Shown here: positions 1 through 5,181 of the stretch, piece by piece
Layout of the letters: each line of letters starts with the position of its first letter
Position numbering within the stretch: the first letter of the stretch is position 1
Assembly (NCBI GenBank): GCA_947463975.1
Contig: CANHUW010000059.1
Coordinates: forward strand, 1-8,945
Origin: Bacteroidota bacterium
GTDB taxonomy: Bacteria; Bacteroidota; Bacteroidia; Chitinophagales; Chitinophagaceae
Length of the DNA: 8,945 bases
Reading direction: 5' to 3'
Notes under the pieces: model-generated
Database searches by the model: none
What the model saw: the letters and a program-made list of their open reading frames with translations, nothing else
Told to the model about the DNA's origin: nothing
Translations under genes and position numbers: made by a program

Positions 1-28
1 ATTGTAATACGCTAGTATCATATAAGAA

Positions 29-124
29 CTATTTATTCTTCTTCTTATGACGATTCTTTCTTAAACGTTTTTTTCTTTTGTGTGTAGCAATCTTATGACG
101 CTTTCTTTTTTTACCACAAGGCAT
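29..124 (-). CDS. Tiny basic COX24/AURKAIP1 (mS38-like) domain protein, probably ribosome-associated
   Basis: I translated this short frame by hand from the ATG at 124-122 to the TAG at 31-29, giving 31 residues. It begins MPCGKKRKRHK and continues with Lys/Arg clusters. Eighteen of 31 residues are Lys or Arg, three are His, and none is acidic. This matches the very short proteins of Bacteroidota annotated as AURKAIP1/COX24-domain (Pfam COX24_C). The mitochondrial relatives, yeast Cox24 and human AURKAIP1, are the small-ribosomal-subunit protein mS38. A structural role bound to rRNA is therefore likely, but this is inference from the family. It lies 28 bases after the stop of the TPR gene on the same strand and is probably co-transcribed with it and HU. 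No Shine-Dalgarno sequence precedes the ATG, as is usual in this phylum. Genes this small are easily missed by length cut-offs. I am confident that it is coding and fairly confident of the family. Confidence 0.88.
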   Translation of the reverse strand: MPCGKKRKRHKIATHKRKKRLRKNRHKKKNK

Positions 125-152
125 GTCCGATAATTTATGTTATTAAAAAATT

Positions 153-995
153 TTATTTCTTTAGTTCTTTGATCCTCTTAGTGAGAGCAGCTTTTGCATC
201 AGGTATATTCACTAGGTCTTTGACTTTAGTGTACCATTGGATGGCATCTTCTTTTTTATTGGCTAATTCATAACATTCAGCTAAGTGAACCATGGCTTCC
301 AAATTAGATGGTTGTAACTCAACTACAATGAGCAATCTTTCAATGGCTTTATCATACTGACCAGATTTCTTGCCTCCTAATGCTAGTATAAATTGTCCAT
401 AAGCATTTTGTGGATTTTTGTCCACTACTTGCTTTACTTTCAATATACCTTGCATAGGGTTGTCTGAAATATTTCCGAATAAATAACAGGCGCCTAAATT
501 AATAATGGCACTGTCGTTATTTGGATTGATTTCCAATGCTTTCTCTAAAAGAACTTTTGCATTTCCGGCCATCCATGGAAGAAGGGCTGGGGGTGCATCC
601 GGCGTGATTAAGTTATCAATCAACTGCTGGGCTGCAAAAGTGAGGCTTTTTTCAGAATTTTCCAACAAAGCAGCACTGTAAGTATAATATAAATAAGGGC
701 TGAGACGATTGGCTGAATCCGCCCAAAAACGTGCTAATTTTTGGGTATACAATAAGCTATCAGCTGTATTTTTAGATCTATTTAATTGATTTTCAAGACT
801 TAATAAAGAAATCTTGAATTCAGCACTTAGGCTGGTTTTGGCATCGTTGATAACCGATTGATTTGTAACTGATTGATTTTCAGTAGAATTGCTGGTAAGT
901 GGCTTTTGCTCATTGTTAGATCTAGGAGCTACAAAATAGAGTAATCCCAATAAAGCCAGGGCAATAATAACTACAAAAACTTGAGGTTTTTTCAA
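153..995 (-). CDS. Membrane-anchored tetratricopeptide-repeat (TPR) protein, TTG start
   Basis: A 280-residue protein starting at TTG (995-993). The in-frame stop upstream is at 1028-1026, and no ATG or GTG lies between it and the TTG. MKKPQVF followed by a hydrophobic stretch (about residues 6-23) is a convincing signal anchor or uncleaved signal peptide. No lipobox cysteine follows. Residues 27-60 are a Ser/Asn/Gln/Thr-rich linker containing a small repeat (NQSV-T-NQSV, 40-48). Residues 60-130 are helical. The C-terminal half carries TPR-like helix pairs: about 142-175 (with LEKALEINPNN), 180-210, 213-232 (YDKAIERLLIVVELQP) and 233-260 (HLAECYELANKKEDAIQWY). This is a protein-protein interaction scaffold, probably facing the periplasm, and no catalytic motif is visible. 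It sits 26 bases after the HU stop and 28 bases before the COX24-like gene, so it is likely in one operon with both. The fold assignment is firm; the specific partner is unknown. Confidence 0.85.
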   Translation of the reverse strand: MKKPQVFVVIIALALLGLLYFVAPRSNNEQKPLTSNSTENQSVTNQSVINDAKTSLSAEFKISLLSLENQLNRSKNTADSLLYTQKLARFWADSANRLSPYLYYTYSAALLENSEKSLTFAAQQLIDNLITPDAPPALLPWMAGNAKVLLEKALEINPNNDSAIINLGACYLFGNISDNPMQGILKVKQVVDKNPQNAYGQFILALGGKKSGQYDKAIERLLIVVELQPSNLEAMVHLAECYELANKKEDAIQWYTKVKDLVNIPDAKAALTKRIKELKK

Positions 996-1021
996 TGTAA
1001 GACAATTTCGGGCAAAGGTAA

Positions 1022-1306
1022 CTACTTACGCTTGCTTTTCACATCGTTTACAAATTCTTTTGCAGGTTTGAATGCAGGAATAAAATGTTCAGGAATTTCA
1101 ACCGCAATATTCTTTTTAATATTACGCCCAATTTTTGCGGCTCTTTTCTTAGTAATAAAGCTGCCAAAGCCACGAATATAGATGTTCTGGCCGTTTGACA
1201 AGTTTTCTTTTACTTCCTTAAACATAGTTTCTAAAGTGACTAAAACATCTACTTTAGGGATTCCTGTTTTTTCAGAGATTTGATTGATTAAATCAGATTT
1301 TCTCAT
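1022..1306 (-). CDS. HU/IHF-family nucleoid DNA-binding protein
   Basis: A 94-residue protein, the usual length for HU. The N-terminal helices (residues 3-40, SDLINQISEKTGI then VLVTLETMFKEVKENL) form the dimerisation body. RGFGSF (45-50) is the HU signature, and about 52-75 form the beta-arm that embraces the minor groove. The C-terminus (FIPAFKPAKEF, 75-85) is also typical. In the arm, the RNPxTG consensus of canonical HU, whose proline intercalates between bases, is replaced by RNIKKN (61-66). That suggests altered DNA bending, although similar arms occur in other Bacteroidota HU paralogues as far as I recall. It starts at ATG 1306 and ends at TAG 1024-1022. It is the first gene of the minus-strand unit HU-TPR-COX24-like and is divergent from mutY. 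I leave the symbol blank because several HU paralogues usually occur in this phylum. Confidence 0.93.
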   Translation of the reverse strand: MRKSDLINQISEKTGIPKVDVLVTLETMFKEVKENLSNGQNIYIRGFGSFITKKRAAKIGRNIKKNIAVEIPEHFIPAFKPAKEFVNDVKSKRK

Positions 1307-1512
1307 GAGTTGGTTTTTGGGGTTCAGTCTTAAAAATAAATCAATTTTTAGCTTTTTACAACTATATTCTTATTTTTTATTCATTTTAGTGCATAATTTA
1401 AGCTAAATACACATATTTTAATTTAATATATAAAATAAATGTTATTTATAATCAACAAAAAAGGGGTGGTTCTAATAAAAATTCATGTTTTTTAATCGAT
1501 TTTTACAATTCG
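1307..1512. other. Divergent AT-rich intergenic region between the HU operon and mutY
   Basis: These 206 bases must hold the promoters of both the leftward HU unit and the rightward mutY-gldE-gldD genes. The segment at about 1330-1460 is almost entirely A and T. It includes a small inverted repeat (AAATAA at 1433-1438 and TTATTT at 1442-1447 around a 3-base loop), too weak to call an operator. There is no credible reading frame: an ATG at 1485 is not in frame with mutY. A single G-rich island, GGGGTGG (1463-1469), stands out in the AT background. I saw no perfect TAnnTTTG box for mutY. Confidence 0.6.
1359..1366 (-). promoter_or_regulatory. Possible -7 element for the HU operon
   Basis: Read on the minus strand, these bases are TATAGTTG, one mismatch from the Bacteroidota -7 consensus TAnnTTTG. 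Transcription would begin near 1352 and give a leader of about 45 bases before the HU ATG at 1306. No clear TTTG -33 element lies at the expected distance, and the region is so AT-rich that a chance match is quite possible. Confidence 0.25.
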
Positions 1513-2589
1513 ATGGCAAAACAATTCACTGACCTCTTATTAGCATGGGACAAAGATCAAAATGTTCGAGTGATGCCATGGAAGGGAGAAAAAAATCCAT
1601 ATAAAATCTGGTTGAGTGAAATTATTCTACAACAAACCAGGGTAGAACAGGGTTGGGCTTATTACGAAAAATTTATCCATCAGTTTCCTACTATTTTTGA
1701 TTTAGCGAAAGCCAAAGAAGAAAAAGTTTTTAAATTATGGGAGGGCCTTGGATATTATAATCGCTGTAGAAATTTATTGTTTACGGCTAAGTGGATTGTA
1801 CAACATTTCAAGGGAGTTTTCCCATCTACTTATGAAACCTTAATAACCTTAAAAGGTATTGGCCCTTACACTGCTAGTGCGATAGCTTCTTTTGCTTTTA
1901 ATTTACCTCATGCTGTTGTAGATGGCAATGTTTACAGGGTTTTGGCGAGATTTTATGGAATTGAAACCCCCATTGATTCTAAAGAAGGGTTAATGCAATT
2001 TAACGACTTGGCCCATCAAAATTTATCCAAAAAATATCCTGGTCAATACAATCAAGCCATCATGGATTTTGGCGCAACTATTTGCAAGCCAGCATTGCCC
2101 AATTGCAATGATTGTGTTTTGCAAAATAAATGCGTAGCATTTTCTTTGAATAAAGTGAATCAATTACCTGTTAAAATAAAAACGATTCAAAAAAAGAAAA
2201 GGAATTTTGATTTTTATTGTTTTGAATATCAACAAACTTGGTTTATTCAAAAAAGAACAGGGAAGGATATCTGGCAGGATTTACATCAGTTTTACCTAGT
2301 AGAACAAGATGCATTCGCGCCTTTAACCGAAACCTACCTATTGAATGTATTAAAAACACAATTAGCCATTACTGTGAAGGCTATAGATAGGGCAGGCATT
2401 CGTATTTACGCTCCTTATAAACAGCAATTAACCCATCAAACCATTCAGGCTAGGTTTATTGTGGTTCCATTAAAAACCATACCGTCAACATTATCAAAGG
2501 CCAACTGGGTAAGCGTTAAGCAATTGCAAAAATTAGCCTTCCCTAAATTGCTTAATGAGTTCTTACAATCTGATTTTCAAAAAATATAG
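1513..2589 (+). CDS. mutY: A/G-specific adenine DNA glycosylase MutY
   Basis: MutY removes adenine mispaired with 8-oxoguanine and so prevents G:C to T:A transversions. The 358-residue protein has the full family layout. The catalytic Glu36 lies in WLSEIILQQTRV (33-44). The helix-hairpin-helix loop LKGIGPYTA is at 113-121, followed by the catalytic Asp137 in VVDGNVYRV. The [4Fe-4S] ligands C191-x6-C198-x2-C201-x5-C207 have the classical spacing. A Nudix-like C-terminal domain (about 230-350) recognises 8-oxoG. The ATG at 1513 gives the expected N-terminus. It is divergent from HU and 28 bases before gldE. This placement beside gldE and gldD is characteristic of Bacteroidota, although the ssb gene often found between them is missing. 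No catalytic residue is lost and the protein should be functional. Confidence 0.97.
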   Translation: MAKQFTDLLLAWDKDQNVRVMPWKGEKNPYKIWLSEIILQQTRVEQGWAYYEKFIHQFPTIFDLAKAKEEKVFKLWEGLGYYNRCRNLLFTAKWIVQHFKGVFPSTYETLITLKGIGPYTASAIASFAFNLPHAVVDGNVYRVLARFYGIETPIDSKEGLMQFNDLAHQNLSKKYPGQYNQAIMDFGATICKPALPNCNDCVLQNKCVAFSLNKVNQLPVKIKTIQKKKRNFDFYCFEYQQTWFIQKRTGKDIWQDLHQFYLVEQDAFAPLTETYLLNVLKTQLAITVKAIDRAGIRIYAPYKQQLTHQTIQARFIVVPLKTIPSTLSKANWVSVKQLQKLAFPKLLNEFLQSDFQKI

Positions 2590-2597
2590 TAACTTTC
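2590..2597 (+). promoter_or_regulatory. Weak -7-like box upstream of gldE
   Basis: TAACTTTC immediately follows the mutY stop and differs from TAnnTTTG only in the last base. It would place a transcription start about 15 bases before the gldE TTG codon. No convincing -33 TTTG is present upstream, so read-through from mutY is an equally good explanation. Confidence 0.2.
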
Positions 2598-2617
2598 GGT
2601 TATAAATTAACACTCCA

Positions 2618-3982
2618 TTGGATTATCACTCGGGATTTTTATCTATTCAATCATCAGCTTATTTTGATCTCGCTAAAATACAAGGCGATACCGGACTTTT
2701 ATTATTGATGTTTGTATTACTGTTTTTTTCTTTTGTGATTGCAGGGTCTGAAGTAGCATTTTTCTCGCTTTCTTATAAAGACTTGCAAGTATTAAAATCA
2801 AAAAAACATACTCCATTAAGAAGAATTGTTTTGTTATTAGACGATCCTAAAAAGCTATTAACTTCCATGTTAATTGCGAATAGTTTTATCAATATCTGCA
2901 TCATTTTAATCGCTAATATTTTAATTGATCATGCATTTATTTTTGAGCAAATACCTATTCCAGGATTTGAGTTTATCATTAAAGTAATTGCTGTTACTTT
3001 AATGTTGTTATTTTTTGGAGAAATTATGCCAAAGGTAATGGCGACTCAAAACAATATCAGATTCGCTCAAGATTTTGGCCTAATTATTCAAATAGTATAT
3101 TTTCTTTTTGCAAGGCCAAGTTCATGGATGGTAAAGTATACCAATATTATTGAAAATAAATTAGCCAATAATAATTCAGGCAGCTCTTATAGTATTGAGG
3201 AATTAGATCATGCTATTGATCTAACTACTTCTCCTAATCAACAAGAGAATGAAAAGAAAATTTTAAAAGGAATTGTAAAATTCGGCAATATTACCGTTAA
3301 GCAAATTATGAAAACCCGTTTAGATGTTTACGGGGTGGATGAGACCATTTCTTTTCATGATTTACTCAACAATATCAAAGAGTATAATTATAGTAGATTT
3401 CCGGTGTATAAAGAAGACTTGGATTCTATTGCAGGAATGATACATACTAAAGATGTACTGCCACACTTGCAAAAAGACGCAAGCTTTAATTGGCATAGCT
3501 TAATTAGACCTGCCTATTTTGTACATGAACAAAAAATGATTGAAGATTTATTAAAAGAGTTTCAAACCAAGAGAATTCATTTTGCTGTGGTGGTGGATGA
3601 GTTTGGGGGAACCAGCGGTATCATAACTTTGGAAGATATTTTAGAAGAAATTGTAGGAGATATTAAAGATGAGTTTGATGAAGAAGAATCTACCATTAAA
3701 ACAATCGATCCCTATCATTATATCATAGAGGGAAAAACGGCTATCATTGACTTGTGTAATCATTTAGACCTTCCTACTTCATTTTTTAATGAAGTTAAAG
3801 GGGAGAGCGATACGGTTGCTGGGCTGTTTTTAGAATTAGCGGGTTCTTTTCCAGTGTTACAACAACTTGTTAAGTATAAGCAATTTAGTTTTACCGTTTT
3901 AGAAATTCAAAAAAATAGAATACATAAATTACAATTAATCATTGCGCCCATAAATATTACTGGAACAGATGCGATTGCGTAA
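2618..3982 (+). CDS. gldE: Gliding-motility-associated membrane protein GldE (CNNM/CBS/CorC family)
   Basis: A 454-residue inner-membrane protein of the CNNM/HlyC-CorC architecture. The DUF21/CNNM domain has four hydrophobic segments (about 26-50, 82-108, 119-135, 152-170) and the family signatures GSEVAFFS (43-50) and GEIMPK (134-139). Two CBS domains follow, at about 228-288 and 295-352 (VVVDEFGGTSGIITLEDILEE). The C-terminal CorC/transporter-associated domain is at about 365-444. The position between mutY and gldD identifies it as GldE, which is linked to gliding motility and the type IX secretion machinery; relatives elsewhere act in Mg2+/Co2+ transport. The start is TTG at 2618. The in-frame stop is at 2603-2605, and the next in-frame ATG (2708) falls inside the first membrane helix, so TTG gives the only complete protein. 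Its last 14 bases overlap gldD, suggesting translational coupling. Confidence 0.92.
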   Translation: MDYHSGFLSIQSSAYFDLAKIQGDTGLLLLMFVLLFFSFVIAGSEVAFFSLSYKDLQVLKSKKHTPLRRIVLLLDDPKKLLTSMLIANSFINICIILIANILIDHAFIFEQIPIPGFEFIIKVIAVTLMLLFFGEIMPKVMATQNNIRFAQDFGLIIQIVYFLFARPSSWMVKYTNIIENKLANNNSGSSYSIEELDHAIDLTTSPNQQENEKKILKGIVKFGNITVKQIMKTRLDVYGVDETISFHDLLNNIKEYNYSRFPVYKEDLDSIAGMIHTKDVLPHLQKDASFNWHSLIRPAYFVHEQKMIEDLLKEFQTKRIHFAVVVDEFGGTSGIITLEDILEEIVGDIKDEFDEEESTIKTIDPYHYIIEGKTAIIDLCNHLDLPTSFFNEVKGESDTVAGLFLELAGSFPVLQQLVKYKQFSFTVLEIQKNRIHKLQLIIAPINITGTDAIA

Positions 3983-4553
3983 ATATTTCTTTTTTTTTAT
4001 TATAGCTGGATTGGGTTGCAATCAGCCCTATTCCATTAAACCAAAAGGGTATCAGCAAATTGATTTACCAGCTAAGCAATATAAACTATTCAGCGAAAAA
4101 GATTATCCCTATTCTTTTGAATATCCTACCTATGCAGTGATAGACAAACAAGTGAGTTATCTGGGTAAAGACAAATCCAAAGAAGCCTGGTTAAATATAA
4201 AATATCCATTATTTGGTGCTACTTTATATTTGAGTTATAATAAAATCAATACTACCATTAGATTAGATACCCTAGTGAGGGACGCTTATACATTTGCCAA
4301 CAATCATAATAGTAGGGCTAATTTTATTGAAGATTCTGCATTTGAAATCAATCAAAATATAAAAGGAGTGTTCTTTCATATTGGAGGCGATGTTGCCACA
4401 TCTTATCAGTTTTTTGCAACCGATTCTACTAGACATTTTTTAAGAGCAGCATTGTATTTCGAGACTACACCTAATGAAGACTCTTTAGCGCCTATCAATC
4501 AATACCTTTTGAAAGATATGCAACATATGGTGAACACTTTGCGATGGAAATAA
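3969..4553 (+). CDS. gldD: Gliding motility lipoprotein GldD
   Basis: GldD is a Bacteroidota-specific lipoprotein required for gliding and type IX secretion function in Flavobacterium johnsoniae; its molecular activity is not established. The 194-residue length is normal. The N-terminus (MRLRKYFFFFIIAGLGC) is a short lipoprotein signal peptide with the acylated cysteine at Cys17. The residue at -3 is Gly, looser than the usual Leu, but this is tolerated in the phylum. Recognisable family segments are KPKGYQQIDLP (24-34), YSFEYPTYA (48-56), WLNIKYP (74-80) and HFLRAALYF (156-164). The start ATG lies inside the end of gldE (14-base overlap), pointing to coupled translation and joint function. 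A run of nine T at 3990-3998 covers codons 8-10 of the signal peptide and is a potential slippage site. The identification rests on the family segments and on synteny with mutY-gldE. Confidence 0.92.
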   Translation: MRLRKYFFFFIIAGLGCNQPYSIKPKGYQQIDLPAKQYKLFSEKDYPYSFEYPTYAVIDKQVSYLGKDKSKEAWLNIKYPLFGATLYLSYNKINTTIRLDTLVRDAYTFANNHNSRANFIEDSAFEINQNIKGVFFHIGGDVATSYQFFATDSTRHFLRAALYFETTPNEDSLAPINQYLLKDMQHMVNTLRWK

Positions 4554-4556
4554 AAC

Positions 4557-4564
4557 TATCTTTA
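4557..4564 (+). promoter_or_regulatory. Weak -7-like box upstream of the DUF3109 gene
   Basis: TATCTTTA lies in the 27-base gap after gldD and differs from TAnnTTTG in the last base. A TTTG occurs at 4538-4541, but the 15-base spacing is shorter than the usual separation of the two elements. A start near 4571 would give a leader of about 10 bases. Chance is a strong alternative. Confidence 0.2.
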
Positions 4565-4580
4565 CAGCACAAATTAGCAT

Positions 4581-5171
4581 ATGATTATTATTGACCATGT
4601 TTTAGTAAGCGACCAAGTAGTGGAAGAACAGTTTGTCTGTGATTTGTCTAAGTGTAAAGGTGGTTGTTGTGAAGATGGAGATGCTGGCGCTCCATTAGAG
4701 AATAAAGAAAAAGAGTACGTGAAAGATTTTTTTGAGATAGTGAAACCTTACATGACGAAGGAAGGGATTAAGGAAATCAAACAAGTGGGACCTTATTTAT
4801 ATGACAGAGAGTTTGGCTGGGTAACCCCTACCATTGATGGTAAAATTTGTGCATATGGCTACAAAGACAAAGAGGGTATTATCAAATGTGCTTTTGAACA
4901 GGCTTATAACGATGGTAAAATTCCTTGGAAAAAGCCCATCAGCTGTCATTTGTTCCCAATCAAACTATCTAAAAGCAAGTCTGATCCTGGTATTGAGTAT
5001 ATGAACTATGAGCCTAGAGAGGATTTGTGTAAAGCAGCCTGTTCTTTGGGCAAGAAGTTGAAAGTGCCTGCCTATGTCTTTTTAAAAGATTCCATCATCA
5101 GAAAATACGGGGAGACATTTTATGAAACCTTAGATGCAACAGCCGCGCATTTGAAAGAGAAAAATAAGTAG
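4581..5171 (+). CDS. DUF3109-family cysteine-rich protein (YkgJ-like putative metal or Fe-S protein)
   Basis: A 196-residue cytoplasmic protein with no signal peptide or membrane segment. It matches the DUF3109 family that is widespread in Bacteroidota. It contains nine cysteines: Cys20, 25, 29 and 30 (CDLSKCKGGCC), Cys90 (GKICAYG), Cys103 (IKCAFE), Cys122 (ISCHLFPIK), and Cys150 and Cys154 (CKAAC). The N-terminal CxxxxCxxxCC cluster and the later CHLFP resemble the layout of YkgJ-type proteins thought to bind zinc or an iron-sulfur cluster. The biochemical role is not known to me and I assign none. It starts at ATG 4581, 27 bases after gldD, and ends 10 bases before lutB, so it is probably co-transcribed at least with lutB. 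Its juxtaposition with an Fe-S oxidoreductase subunit makes a metal-related role attractive but unproven. Confidence 0.88.
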   Translation: MIIIDHVLVSDQVVEEQFVCDLSKCKGGCCEDGDAGAPLENKEKEYVKDFFEIVKPYMTKEGIKEIKQVGPYLYDREFGWVTPTIDGKICAYGYKDKEGIIKCAFEQAYNDGKIPWKKPISCHLFPIKLSKSKSDPGIEYMNYEPREDLCKAACSLGKKLKVPAYVFLKDSIIRKYGETFYETLDATAAHLKEKNK

Positions 5172-5176
5172 TTTTG
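5169..5176 (+). promoter_or_regulatory. Perfect Bacteroidota -7 element (TAnnTTTG) before lutB
   Basis: TAGTTTTG exactly matches the TAnnTTTG consensus of the primary sigma factor in Bacteroidota and overlaps the stop codon of the DUF3109 gene. A TTTG at 5150-5153 could be the -33 element, but the spacing is only 15 bases. Transcription would start within a base or two of the lutB ATG (5182), giving a leaderless or near-leaderless mRNA. This could allow lutB to be expressed separately from the genes upstream. Confidence 0.35.
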
Positions 5177-5181
5177 TACTA

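Noticed and set aside
1..21. Possible start of another minus-strand gene (ATG at 21-19, seven open codons)
   Set aside because: Seven codons are too few to judge, and the residues do not match any expected neighbour.
981..1181. Open frame on the plus strand opposite HU and the TPR start
   Set aside because: It is antisense to a clear HU gene, has no recognisable domain and no promoter, and is best explained as a shadow of the coding strand.
1433..1447. AT-only inverted repeat with a 3-base loop as operator or terminator
   Set aside because: Six-base A/T arms are expected by chance in such AT-rich sequence, and the hairpin would be unstable.
1485..1487. ATG upstream of mutY as an alternative start
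   Set aside because: It is 28 bases before the mutY ATG and therefore out of frame; the downstream ATG gives the normal MutY N-terminus.
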